NCBI GenBank assembly: GCA_937952305.1
Contig: CALFZO010000029.1
Coordinates: 7,556-71,555 of the forward strand
Direction: 5' to 3'
DNA: 64,000 nucleotides
From: an uncultured Anaerolineales bacterium
GTDB lineage: Bacteria; Chloroflexota; Anaerolineae; Anaerolineales; UBA6663
A model generated the notes under the pieces. The model did no database searches. It was given only the letters and a program-made list of their open reading frames with translations, and was not told the origin of the DNA. A program made the position numbers and the translations under genes. Shown one piece after another: positions 42,333 through 50,626 of this stretch (the first letter of the stretch is position 1; each line of letters begins with the position of its first letter).

Positions 42333-43880
42333 TCAGTCACTCGGTCGACGGGCGCTGCGCTGGGCGCGCCGGGCGGCCCGGCGGTCGGCGGTCTCGTGCG
42401 TGGATTGGCCTGTGGCGCGTTCGGGCACGGCCGGCAGCGCGGCGTCCGTGGTCTGGCCGGACCGGATCAGGCGCAGCAATTCGGCGTCCGTGCGCGCATC
42501 GGTGTCCGGCGACGTGTAGGCGGCCAGGCGCCGGCGCACCTCGCGCTGGGCGCGTTCCTGCAGCGACAGGCGGCCTTCCTTCACCCATTGCTCGCGGTTG
42601 GTGCGGTCGAAGACCGGCCCGGGCAGGTGGAGCTCGGTGGGCCAGTACTTGAGGGTGTGCTCGGCCGTCAGCAGATGTTTTTCGGCCAGCAGCTGCCGCA
42701 CCAGGTCCACCGTGGGCAAATCCTCTTTCACGACGAAGTCGCGCACGAAGTGCCGGGCCTGGCCGCACAGCTCGTTGTCCAGCACGAGCTTCTCCAGGCT
42801 GAAGGTCAACACGTAATCCAGCATCCCCGGCCCGGAGACGGAGTTGACGCCGGCCAGCGCGGCCAGCAGCGCGCTGCCGAAGGTTTCCGCCCCGGCCTGC
42901 GCGTCCAGGAACTTGCCCTCGCTGAGGGCCATGTAGCTCTGCGTCGGCAGGCCCAGCTGCTTGGCCACGGCGACGTAGGCGACATCCAGGACCATGGCCT
43001 CGACGGCCGCCATCGGCGATTGAGCCGTCTGCATGTGGAAGGCGGCCGGCGCGCCGCCGAACAGGACCGGCGTGCCCGGCCGAATGAGCTGCGCCATCGT
43101 CAGCCCGGCCAGCACGTCCGCGACGTGCATGACGGTGGCGCCCACCAGCGTCACCGGCGCGATCAGGCCCATCAGCGTCACGGGCACGATCTCCATCGGG
43201 ATGCCCCAGGCCGCGCAGTCCAGCAGGTTCTGGCACGAGTCTTCGCTGTAGCGGAACAGGCCGGTGGCCGTGATGGTGAAGACGGCCATCGGCCGCGCGC
43301 TCAGGTCGGCCCGGTCATGGCGGAAGAGCGCCATCATCTCGGCCATGCGCGGCACGCCGTGCTCGGTGAAAGCGCCGCTGACCACCGGCTTGAGCGAGTT
43401 CGTCAACACCAGGTACAGGCGCCAGGCGTCCGAGATCTGCGGCTCGACATCGTTGGTGGAGAAGGCCGTCGCCAGGTAGGCGATGTGCTCCAGGCCGTCG
43501 GCCAGCCGCACGAAATCGACGAAGTCGCTGGTCAGGGCCAGGCGCGCCTCGCCGGTGCGGGGGTCCAGGAGCTTGAGCCCGCTGGAGCCCGGCACGAAGT
43601 GGACGCGGTCGCCGCCCAGCAGGGCGTGGGGGCGGCCGTCGCGCGTGTAGAGCGCGAACTCGCGCGGGGCGGCGGCGATGGCGCGGTCCACCACCTCCGG
43701 GGAAAACAGGAAGCGTTCCCCGTCGCCGGCCGTGTCGGCGGCGCGCAGGCCGTGCTCCAACAGCCGCTGCTTCAGGCCCGGCCCGCGCACTTCCACGCCG
43801 ATTTCGGCCAGGATGCGCTTGGCCTCGGCCAGGATCTGGGTGATCAGGGCGTCCGGGATAGCGCGCAGAGTCGGGCGCAT
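42333..43880 (-). CDS. MttB-family (trimethylamine/glycine betaine type) methyltransferase, no pyrrolysine
   Basis: 515 residues covering the whole family TIM barrel; no in-frame amber codon, so it is a non-pyrrolysine MttB homologue like MtgB, which demethylates glycine betaine. Recognisable stretches include VHFVPGSSGLKLLDPRTGE, IAPVTLVGATVMHVADVLAG and SVSGPGMLDYVLTFSLEKLV near the position of pyrrolysine in MttB. Methyl transfer would normally go to a corrinoid protein, but none is encoded nearby. The C-terminus has a long Arg-rich tail. Last gene of the IclR-cupin-GcvT-oxidoreductase cluster (25-base gap). Confidence 0.85.
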   Translation of the reverse strand: MRPTLRAIPDALITQILAEAKRILAEIGVEVRGPGLKQRLLEHGLRAADTAGDGERFLFSPEVVDRAIAAAPREFALYTRDGRPHALLGGDRVHFVPGSSGLKLLDPRTGEARLALTSDFVDFVRLADGLEHIAYLATAFSTNDVEPQISDAWRLYLVLTNSLKPVVSGAFTEHGVPRMAEMMALFRHDRADLSARPMAVFTITATGLFRYSEDSCQNLLDCAAWGIPMEIVPVTLMGLIAPVTLVGATVMHVADVLAGLTMAQLIRPGTPVLFGGAPAAFHMQTAQSPMAAVEAMVLDVAYVAVAKQLGLPTQSYMALSEGKFLDAQAGAETFGSALLAALAGVNSVSGPGMLDYVLTFSLEKLVLDNELCGQARHFVRDFVVKEDLPTVDLVRQLLAEKHLLTAEHTLKYWPTELHLPGPVFDRTNREQWVKEGRLSLQERAQREVRRRLAAYTSPDTDARTDAELLRLIRSGQTTDAALPAVPERATGQSTHETADRRAARRAQRSARRPSD

Positions 43881-43905
43881 AGTGGGCCGCTCCTGGCCGG
43901 CCGGT

Positions 43906-45492
43906 TCAGGCGCGATCCTGCAGGTCCTTGAGCAGTTGGCGCGCGGCGTTGCGCCCGGGCAGGCCGGACACGCCGCCGCCTGGATGAGTCCCCGGCCCGC
44001 ACAGGTACAGCCCTTCCAGCGGGGTGCGATATTGGGCCCAGCCCGGCACCGGCCGCATGAACAGGATCTGGTCCAGCATCATCTCGCCGTGATACACGTT
44101 GCCTTCGGTCAGGCCGAACGTCCGCTCCAGGTCGAGCGGGGTGAGCACCTGGCGCTGCACAATCAGGCCTTCCAGGCCGGGCGCATACTCGGCCAGCGTC
44201 CGCACCACACGGTCCCCCAGGGCCTCGCGCTGCGTGTCCCAATCGCCGTCCTGGAGGTGATAGGGCGCGTACTGCACCCAGATCGACATCACGTGCTGGC
44301 CGTCCGGTGCGAGCGCGGGGTCGGCCACGGATGGCAGCGTCACCTCCAGCCAGGGACGCTGCGACGGCCGGCCGTACTTGGCGTCGTCGTAGGCGCGCTC
44401 CAGGTCCATCAGGCTCGGGCCGATGTGGATGACGCCGCGCAGCGGCGCGGGGCCGAGGCCGCCCGCCACGGCCTTGAACTGCGGCAGGCCGGCCAGCGCC
44501 AGATGGACCTTGGCGAAGGCGCCGCGCAGCTTGATGTTCTGCACGGCGCGCACAAACTCGGGGTCGAGCGCGAACGGATCGACCAGGCCCAGGAAGGTGC
44601 GCCGCGGATCCAGGGCGGACACGAGGCGCTGGGCGCGCAGTTCAGCGCCATCGGCCAGGACGACACCGACGGCGCGGCCGTCTTCAACCAGAAGGCGCGT
44701 CACCTCGGCGCCGGTGCGGATCTCGGCGCCGGCGGACCGCGCCGCGCTGGCCAGGGCCGCCGTGATCTGGCCCAGGCCGCCGCGGGCCGTCGCCTTGAAC
44801 GGCCCGCCGTGGTTGACCCACTGGTGGGCCAACAGGAAGGCTGTGCCGGCGCTCAGCGGGCCCTGGCGCAGACCCTGGACGCCCAGCGCCGCCAGCGCGG
44901 CCTGCAAAGCCGGGCTCTCGAACCACTCGTCCAGGAGCTCGCGCGCCGACATGGGCAGCAGGCGCAGCACCTCCAGCATGTCGGCTTTGCCTAACCCGCG
45001 CCAGTGCCAGGCCAGTCGCGCCAGCGCCGGCAGATCGCCGGCCGGGATGTCCGGCACGGCCGGCATGCTGAGCGCGTAAGCCTCGCGCAACAAGCCGGCC
45101 ACCTGGTCAAGCCGGGCCGTGAAAGCGGCCCAGCGGGCCGCGTCGGCGGGCGAATGCCGCTGAAGCGAATCCCGCGTGGCCACCGGATCAGTCGAGAGCC
45201 ACAGGCTCTCGCCGTCGGGCAGCGGGCTGAAGAGCGAGGCCACGCCCGGCAGCATCACCAGGCCGTGACGGCCGAGCGCCAGGTCGCGCACGATCTCGCC
45301 GGCCAATTGGCCGCGGTGCGCGGCCGTGTCCACCTTGAAGCCCGGCCACAGCTCCTCGGTCACCACGCTGCCGCCCACCAGCCCGCGCCGCTCCAGCACC
45401 AGCACCTTCTGGCCGGCCCGCGCCAGATACGCCGCCGCAGTCAGGCCGTTGTGGCCCGCGCCGATCACGATCGCGTCGTAAGACGTTGCCAT
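43906..45492 (-). CDS. FAD-dependent oxidoreductase (COG1233, PYROXD2/phytoene-desaturase-like)
   Basis: 528 residues. The dinucleotide-binding motif starts the protein (IVIGAGHNGLTAAAYLARAG) followed by VLVLERRGLVGGSVVTEE. The C-terminal FAD motif is LYLCGPGTHPGGGVSGLPGRNA. The family oxidises C-N or C-C bonds; PYROXD2 and its bacterial relatives have unknown substrates. It is a paralogue of the next gene upstream (about one-third identity by eye), 39 bases away. It is not likely to make carotenoids, since no crtB or other carotenoid gene is nearby. Confidence 0.8.
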   Translation of the reverse strand: MATSYDAIVIGAGHNGLTAAAYLARAGQKVLVLERRGLVGGSVVTEELWPGFKVDTAAHRGQLAGEIVRDLALGRHGLVMLPGVASLFSPLPDGESLWLSTDPVATRDSLQRHSPADAARWAAFTARLDQVAGLLREAYALSMPAVPDIPAGDLPALARLAWHWRGLGKADMLEVLRLLPMSARELLDEWFESPALQAALAALGVQGLRQGPLSAGTAFLLAHQWVNHGGPFKATARGGLGQITAALASAARSAGAEIRTGAEVTRLLVEDGRAVGVVLADGAELRAQRLVSALDPRRTFLGLVDPFALDPEFVRAVQNIKLRGAFAKVHLALAGLPQFKAVAGGLGPAPLRGVIHIGPSLMDLERAYDDAKYGRPSQRPWLEVTLPSVADPALAPDGQHVMSIWVQYAPYHLQDGDWDTQREALGDRVVRTLAEYAPGLEGLIVQRQVLTPLDLERTFGLTEGNVYHGEMMLDQILFMRPVPGWAQYRTPLEGLYLCGPGTHPGGGVSGLPGRNAARQLLKDLQDRA

Positions 45493-45531
45493 GCGGTCAA
45501 ACTCCCTGAGAGATGGCCGGGCCGCCGCCCG

Positions 45532-47127
45532 TCATTTCCAGTCCTTCAGCATCTCCAAAGCCGCCAGCCGGCCGCTGGCCCCCATGATGCCGCCGCCGGG
45601 GTGCGTGCCGGCCCCGCACTGCCAGAAGTTGGCGATCGGCGTCCGGTACTGAGCCCACTGCGGCACTGGGCGCAGGAAGAAGAGTTGGTGCAGCGCCAGT
45701 TCGCCCTGGAAGATGTTGCCCTCGGTCAGGCCCGTCATCTGTTCGATGTCCAGCGGCGTCAGCACCTGGCGGTGGCGGATGATCTGTTTGAGATTGGGCG
45801 CGTACTCGGCCAGCGTGTCCACCACGGCGTCGCCGAAGGCTTCCCGCTGGGCGTCGTTCCAGCCGCCTTCCAGCGCGTAGGGCGCGTACTGGACGAAGCA
45901 CGACATGACGTGCCGGCCGGGCGGCGCCATGGCCGGGTCGATCACCGACGGGAAGATGCAGTCGATGTACGGCCGGCGCGAGAAGCGCCCGTACTTGGCC
46001 TCGTCGAAGGCGCGCTCGATGTAATCCACGCTCGGGCTGATCGAGACCGCGCCGCGATGGAGCAAGGCCTGCCCGTCCGGGCCGTTCGGCAGGGCCGTGA
46101 AGTTGGGCAGGGCGTCCAGGGCCAGGTTGACCTTGCCGGACGAGCCGCGGATTTTGAAGCGCCGGATCGCGTCCACGAAGTCGCCGGGCAGGTGCTGTGC
46201 GTCGACCAGCGCCAGAAACGTGCGTTTCGGGTCCAGGCTGGAAGCCACATAGCGCGCGGACAACTCGTCGCCGTTTTCCAGCGCCACGCCCACGGCGCGT
46301 CCGTTCTTGACGATGACCTGCGCCACCGGCGCCTCGGTCCGGATCTCCACGCCCGCCGCGCGCGCGGCCGAGGCGAGGGCGTTGCTGATGCCGCCGGTGC
46401 CGCCCTTGGCGAAACCCCAGGCGCGGAAGACGCCGTCGATCTCGCCCATGTAATGGTGCAGCAGCACATAGGCGGTGCCCGGCGAGCGCGGCCCCAAGAA
46501 AGTGCCGATGATGCCACTGGCGCTCTTGGTGCCCTTGAGCGGCTCGCACTCGAACCACTCGTCCAGCAGGTCGGCGGCGCTCATCGTCATGAGCTTGGCC
46601 AGGTTATGAAAGTCCGCGCGGCTCAGGCCGCGGGCGTGGCCGCCCAGGCGCAGCCAGCCGAGCAGGTCGTTGGGGCTCAACGACGCCGGGTCCGGCGGGA
46701 CCATGTTCAGGATCGGTCGGACGGCCATAGCCATGCGGAACATCTGGCGGCCGTAGTCGTCGTAAGCCTCGGCGTCGCGCGGTGAGTGGCGGTAGAGCTC
46801 GCGCCGCGTCTGGTCATGGTCGTCCCAGGCGGCCAGGTAATCGCCGTTCGGCAGCGGCGTAAACGTACTGGGCAGGGGCAGGATCTTGAGCCCGTGGCGC
46901 GGCAGATCCAGATCGCGGATGATCTCGGGCCGCAGCAGGCTGACGACGTACGAGAACACCGTGTACTTAAAGCCGGGATAGAGTTCTTCCGTGACGGCGG
47001 CGCCGCCCAGGACGTGGCGGCGCTCCAGCACGAGCACGCGCTTGCCGGCGCGGGCCAGGTAAGCGGCGGCCACCAGGCCGTTGTGGCCGCCGCCGATGAA
47101 GATGGCATCGTAAGTGTGAGTGGCCAT
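45532..47127 (-). CDS. FAD-dependent oxidoreductase (COG1233), paralogue of the neighbour
   Basis: 531 residues from the ATG at 47127; the longer frame upstream overlaps the GcvT-like gene and lacks a plausible fold. Motifs: IFIGGGHNGLVAAAYLARAG and VLVLERRHVLGGAAVTEELY at the N-terminus, and FWQCGAGTHPGGGIMGASGR at the C-terminus. Same family and length as the downstream gene, so the pair probably arose by duplication and may form a heteromer or act on related substrates. 29-base gap to the GcvT-like gene. Confidence 0.82.
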   Translation of the reverse strand: MATHTYDAIFIGGGHNGLVAAAYLARAGKRVLVLERRHVLGGAAVTEELYPGFKYTVFSYVVSLLRPEIIRDLDLPRHGLKILPLPSTFTPLPNGDYLAAWDDHDQTRRELYRHSPRDAEAYDDYGRQMFRMAMAVRPILNMVPPDPASLSPNDLLGWLRLGGHARGLSRADFHNLAKLMTMSAADLLDEWFECEPLKGTKSASGIIGTFLGPRSPGTAYVLLHHYMGEIDGVFRAWGFAKGGTGGISNALASAARAAGVEIRTEAPVAQVIVKNGRAVGVALENGDELSARYVASSLDPKRTFLALVDAQHLPGDFVDAIRRFKIRGSSGKVNLALDALPNFTALPNGPDGQALLHRGAVSISPSVDYIERAFDEAKYGRFSRRPYIDCIFPSVIDPAMAPPGRHVMSCFVQYAPYALEGGWNDAQREAFGDAVVDTLAEYAPNLKQIIRHRQVLTPLDIEQMTGLTEGNIFQGELALHQLFFLRPVPQWAQYRTPIANFWQCGAGTHPGGGIMGASGRLAALEMLKDWK

Positions 47128-47156
47128 AGTGGTTTCACCCGAGAGGCGCGCCGGCC

Positions 47157-48344
47157 TCAGGCTTTCTTGCGTTCCGGATCGAAGAACGGCGTTTTCACGA
47201 CGCGCGCGGGCGCGTAGCGGCGCTGGTGCTGGACCGTGACCTCCAGCATCACCAGATTGCCTAACTGGGCGGACCCGCTCTCCAGGTGCGCCAGGGCCAG
47301 CAGCTTTTTGAGCAGCGGGGACCAGGTGAGGCTGGTGGCGTAACCCACCTGGCGGCCCTGGGCGGCCACCGGCACGCTGGCGCGCACGGTGGTGGCGGGC
47401 AGTTGGGGCGGCAGGCCCTCGGCCGCATACAGGCGCTCCAGGCCCTTCCACTCCACCTCCAGGCCCACGAATTGCCAGGCCGGCCCGCGCGCCTGCTCGG
47501 CCGCCAGCGCCCGCCGCCCGATGAACGCGCCCTTGTCCAGGGCTACGGTCCAGCCGAGACCCAGCTCAAGGGGCGATGACCTCTGGGCTTCGATCAGCGC
47601 GTGCCGCGCAGATTGGTAGTCCACTTCGATCAACAGCAGCCCGGCCTCCACCCGCGCGACGTCCAGCGCCAGGATGCCGGCCGGGGTCAGGCCGTAGCCC
47701 TGGCCGGCCCGCCGCAGCGCGTCCCACAGACGTTCGGCGTCGGCGGCGTCCGCCCAGAGCTCGTAGCCGAGGTCGCCGGTGTAGCCGGTGCGCGTGATCG
47801 TCACCGGGATATCGTCGATGCGCGTGTGCGTCAGGCGGAAGTACTTGAGCTGATCAAAATCAGCCGGCGAGACCTGCTGCAGGATGAGGCGGGCATGCGG
47901 GCCTTGCAGGGCCAGCGCGGCCGTGCTGGCGGAGACGTCGCGGATCGTCACCCGCTGCCCGACGGCGTTCTGGTGGAGCCAGCGCAGGTTCGGGTCGGCT
48001 GAGGTCAGGCGGAACGTCTGCTCGTCCAGGCGCGCCACGGTGCCGTCGTCGATGACCTTGCCGGCTTCGTCGCACCAGGGCGTATACAGCACTTGGCCGA
48101 TGGCGCAACGGTCGATCCGGCGCGTGACGATCCGGTCCAGCAGGCGGGCCGCGTCCGGACCGGAGATCAGGTACTTGTACAGCGGTGAGACATCGAAGAG
48201 GGCGGCCGTATTGCGCACGGCCCAGTACTCGCGCTCGGGCGAGAGATCATAGGCGCTGGCCGCCAGGTAGCCGGCCCAGCGCCGCCAGTTCTGGCCCTGG
48301 TTCAGGGGAGCGGTGCGGGAATGGAAGGGGGTGCCGGGAAGCAT
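47157..48344 (-). CDS. GcvT-like aminomethyltransferase / folate-dependent demethylase
   Basis: 395 residues from the ATG at 48344, with a good AGGAGG site. T-protein fold features: AALFDVSPLYKYLISGPDAA, VLYTPWCDEAGKVIDDGT, TRTGYTGDLGYELW (family reads GYTGEDG/GFE) and LGLGWTVALDKGAFIGRRAL. GcvT-type proteins move one-carbon units from a methylated amine or sulfonium to tetrahydrofolate, as in the glycine cleavage system, sarcosine/dimethylglycine dehydrogenases and DmdA. Lack of gcvH/gcvP nearby and the MttB-like neighbour point to demethylation rather than glycine cleavage. Confidence 0.85.
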   Translation of the reverse strand: MLPGTPFHSRTAPLNQGQNWRRWAGYLAASAYDLSPEREYWAVRNTAALFDVSPLYKYLISGPDAARLLDRIVTRRIDRCAIGQVLYTPWCDEAGKVIDDGTVARLDEQTFRLTSADPNLRWLHQNAVGQRVTIRDVSASTAALALQGPHARLILQQVSPADFDQLKYFRLTHTRIDDIPVTITRTGYTGDLGYELWADAADAERLWDALRRAGQGYGLTPAGILALDVARVEAGLLLIEVDYQSARHALIEAQRSSPLELGLGWTVALDKGAFIGRRALAAEQARGPAWQFVGLEVEWKGLERLYAAEGLPPQLPATTVRASVPVAAQGRQVGYATSLTWSPLLKKLLALAHLESGSAQLGNLVMLEVTVQHQRRYAPARVVKTPFFDPERKKA

Positions 48345-48429
48345 GGACCTCCTGCTAAGGCCCCGTCCCGCGGCGGGCGGCGAACAGGGCAGCGCGCGCT
48401 GTCCATCCAGCGCGAAGGCTGGACGGGGG

Positions 48430-48777
48430 CTAGCCGGCCGTCGGCGGTTGCTCGGCATTGGCGCCCTCCGCCGGAGCGAAGAACACCAGGACGTTCAGGG
48501 TTTCGGTGATGGTGTGGAAGCGATGCGGGACGCGGGCGGCGACGAAGATGACCGAGCCCGGACCAACTGCCCGGTCCTCGTCGGCCACGCGGATCTGAGC
48601 GCGGCCGCTGACCACGTAGTAGACCTCGTCCTCGCTGTGCGGGGACTGCGGGTCCTGGCCGCCGACCGGCAGCGTGTACAGCCCCAGGCTCAGACTGGGG
48701 ACGCGCCAGAACTCCCGGTAACGCTGGCCGCTGGCTTGGCGCTCGGCCAGCACCTGGTCGATTTCAAAGGCGTGCAT
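48430..48777 (-). CDS. Small cupin-domain protein
   Basis: 115 residues forming one cupin barrel. Metal-ligand motif 1 is HSEDEVYYVVSGRAQ and motif 2 PGSVIFVAARVPHRFH. Could bind a metal as an enzyme or act as a sensor; the small size gives no more. Between the GcvT-like and IclR genes, same strand. Confidence 0.8.
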   Translation of the reverse strand: MHAFEIDQVLAERQASGQRYREFWRVPSLSLGLYTLPVGGQDPQSPHSEDEVYYVVSGRAQIRVADEDRAVGPGSVIFVAARVPHRFHTITETLNVLVFFAPAEGANAEQPPTAG

Positions 48778-48807
48778 GCGGACCTCTCCTGGAGTGGGGC
48801 GCCGATC

Positions 48808-49638
48808 TCAACTGCCGCGGGCGGCCCGCGGCGCGCGCCGGGCCGCGCTCGGAGCGCGATAACCGAGCTGTTGGGACACCCGGCGCGCCGCCTGGAGCAC
48901 CAGCGGGGCCACCTCGGTCAGCCGCGCCGTCGTCAGGCGGACGGTCGGTCCGCCCAGGCACAAGGCCGCCAGCGCCCGCCCGTCATAGTCAAGGACCGGG
49001 GCCGCCACGGCGGCATAACCGACCTCGAGTTCATCCTGCACGGTGGCGTAACCGCGTTCGCGCGCGGCGGCCAGTTCGCGCTGGAAGGCCGCCGGCGTCG
49101 TCAGCGTGCGCTCCGTGAAACGGGGCAGGGTCTGCCGGTTGACAGCGGCTTTGAGAAAGGCGGCGACCGCCGTGTCCGGTTGGTGAGCCAGGATGGCCTT
49201 GCCGGTGGAGGTGGCGTGGGCGGGCCAGCGCGTTCCCAGGATCGGGGCGCCCGCGATCAGGTGGGGGCTGAGCACCTCGTCCAGCACGAGGATGTCTGGC
49301 GGCGCCAGGACCTCCAGCGTGGCCGCCTCCTGGGTGGCGTGCGCCAGCCGCTCCAGCTCTGGCCGGCTGGCGGCGCGGACGTCGTTGGCGCGCAGCGCCC
49401 GGCCGCCCAGCACGATGGCCTCCGAGCCCAGGTGGTAGCCATCGTCGCTGGCGCGCGCGATCAGGCCCTCGTGCTCCAGCGCCGCCAGGAGGCGGTAGGC
49501 GGTGGCGCGGTTGAGGCGCGTGGCGCGGGCCACTTCGGCCAGCGTCAGGTGCGGCCGGGCATCGGTGAAGGCTTTGAGGACGGCCACGGCCCGGCTGACG
49601 GCCTGGGCGCCTGGGTACGGCGAAGGACGCGTGCTCAT
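48808..49638 (-). CDS. IclR-family transcriptional regulator
   Basis: 276 residues. The N-terminal winged helix (SRAVAVLKAFTDARPHLTLA, then EVARATRLNRATAYRLLAAL) and the C-terminal effector domain (ARDDGYHLG-like ASDDGYHLGSEAIVLG, GYATVQDELEVGYAAVAAPV) fit IclR. IclR regulators usually control the catabolic genes beside them, here the cupin-GcvT-FAD-FAD-MttB set. Two 12-bp direct repeats overlap its start and may be its own operator. Confidence 0.88.
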   Translation of the reverse strand: MSTRPSPYPGAQAVSRAVAVLKAFTDARPHLTLAEVARATRLNRATAYRLLAALEHEGLIARASDDGYHLGSEAIVLGGRALRANDVRAASRPELERLAHATQEAATLEVLAPPDILVLDEVLSPHLIAGAPILGTRWPAHATSTGKAILAHQPDTAVAAFLKAAVNRQTLPRFTERTLTTPAAFQRELAAARERGYATVQDELEVGYAAVAAPVLDYDGRALAALCLGGPTVRLTTARLTEVAPLVLQAARRVSQQLGYRAPSAARRAPRAARGS

Positions 49639-49665
49639 AATATGAAACTGACGCTCACAATATGA
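49634..49665 (-). promoter_or_regulatory. Direct repeats at the IclR gene start, possible operator
   Basis: On the minus strand TCATATTGTGAG (49665-49654) and TCATATTATGAG (49645-49634) are 20 bases apart, two helical turns. The second one contains the ATG. Candidate autoregulatory site. Confidence 0.45.
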
Positions 49666-49773
49666 CTGACAGAATTTTACCGGATCGGCCCTGGCCGAGT
49701 CAAGCCGGAGGCGCGCGCCGGCGCCACCTTAAGGCGGCGCCGGCCAACCTTAAGAACTCTCCGGCCGGTAATC

Positions 49774-49802
49774 TTGCGCGCACCCTGGACTCTCGTTATA
49801 AT
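49774..49802 (+). promoter_or_regulatory. Promoter for the orphan response regulator
   Basis: TTGCGC (49774-49779), 17-bp spacer, consensus TATAAT (49797-49802). The ATG lies 81 bases on. Confidence 0.65.
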
Positions 49803-49883
49803 GACCTTACTGACCTGGGCAGCTGTGGTGAACGTGTGTGTTAACTGTTCCACGCTGCCCGTGTTCGTCAGGGGAACGCGCCC

Positions 49884-50549
49884 ATGGCTAACGCAAAAGT
49901 CCTCCTCCTGGAAAGCGAGCGCGCGACGGCGCCGTCTTTCGGCCCGGCGCTGGAAAAGCGCGGCTACCAGGTGACCATTGAACACTCGGCGCAGTCGGCG
50001 ATCAAGCGTCTGTCCGCCACCGGGCCGGACGTGGTGGTGCTGGATGCGGCGTCGTTAAAGACCAGCGGCGCCCGCATCTGCCGGCAGCTGCGCGCGTCGA
50101 TGAACGGCACGCCGATTGTGCTCGTGGCTGACAAGAAAAATCCGCCGGACGCCAACTGCGGCGCCTCGGTGGTGTTGACCACGCCGTTTACGCCGCGCAA
50201 GCTGCTCAACACCGTGGCGCGCCTGCTGCCGGCGGAGGAAGGCGCGTCGCTGCAGATCGGGCCGATCAAGCTCAACCTGGCCCAGAAGCGTGTGCGCTGC
50301 GGCGACCGCGAAGAGAAGGTGACGCCCAAGCAGGCCAAGCTGCTGGAGATGTTCCTGCGCGCCCCCGGCACCTTGCTGACGCGCAAGGCCATTATCAAGC
50401 ACGTCTGGGACACGGACTATATCGGCGACACCCGCACGCTGGATGTCCACATCAGCTGGCTGCGCGGCGTCATCGAGCCCAACCCGCGCAAGCCGCGCTA
50501 TCTCAAAACTATTCGCGGCCAGGGCTACCGCCTGGACAGCCCCGGCTGA
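49884..50549 (+). CDS. OmpR-type response regulator with atypical receiver
   Basis: 221 residues. The receiver keeps Asp54 (VVVLDAAS), but the acidic pocket reads LLLESE (Glu10/Glu12 instead of two Asp) and the conserved Lys-Pro pair reads TTPF (Thr for Lys). The C-terminal winged helix is normal: VTPKQAKLLEMFLRAPGTLL, HVWDTDYIGDTRTLDVHISW and TIRGQGYRLD. No histidine kinase is adjacent. Probably a transcription factor whose activity does not depend on ordinary phosphorylation. Own promoter and terminator, so a single-gene unit. Confidence 0.85.
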   Translation: MANAKVLLLESERATAPSFGPALEKRGYQVTIEHSAQSAIKRLSATGPDVVVLDAASLKTSGARICRQLRASMNGTPIVLVADKKNPPDANCGASVVLTTPFTPRKLLNTVARLLPAEEGASLQIGPIKLNLAQKRVRCGDREEKVTPKQAKLLEMFLRAPGTLLTRKAIIKHVWDTDYIGDTRTLDVHISWLRGVIEPNPRKPRYLKTIRGQGYRLDSPG

Positions 50550-50572
50550 GCCCCGGTCCCCCGTGCAAAGCA

Positions 50573-50609
50573 AAACGCCCGCCGGCAGCGCCGGCGGGCG
50601 TTTGTTTTT
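50573..50609. terminator. Strong rho-independent terminator
   Basis: Perfect 14-bp stem AAACGCCCGCCGGC / GCCGGCGGGCGTTT (50573-50586, 50590-50603), AGC loop, then GTTTTT. Lies between the response regulator and the convergent rocD. Confidence 0.92.
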
Positions 50610-50626
50610 GAAAGTGTCCGGCCGCC

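Noticed and set aside
42333..43880. Pyrrolysine-containing MttB
   Set aside because: No in-frame amber codon and no pyl genes; it belongs to the non-pyrrolysine branch.
43906..47127. Carotenoid desaturase reading of the two COG1233 genes
   Set aside because: No crtB, crtE or other carotenoid gene is near, and the operon context is methyl-group metabolism; PYROXD2-like is closer.
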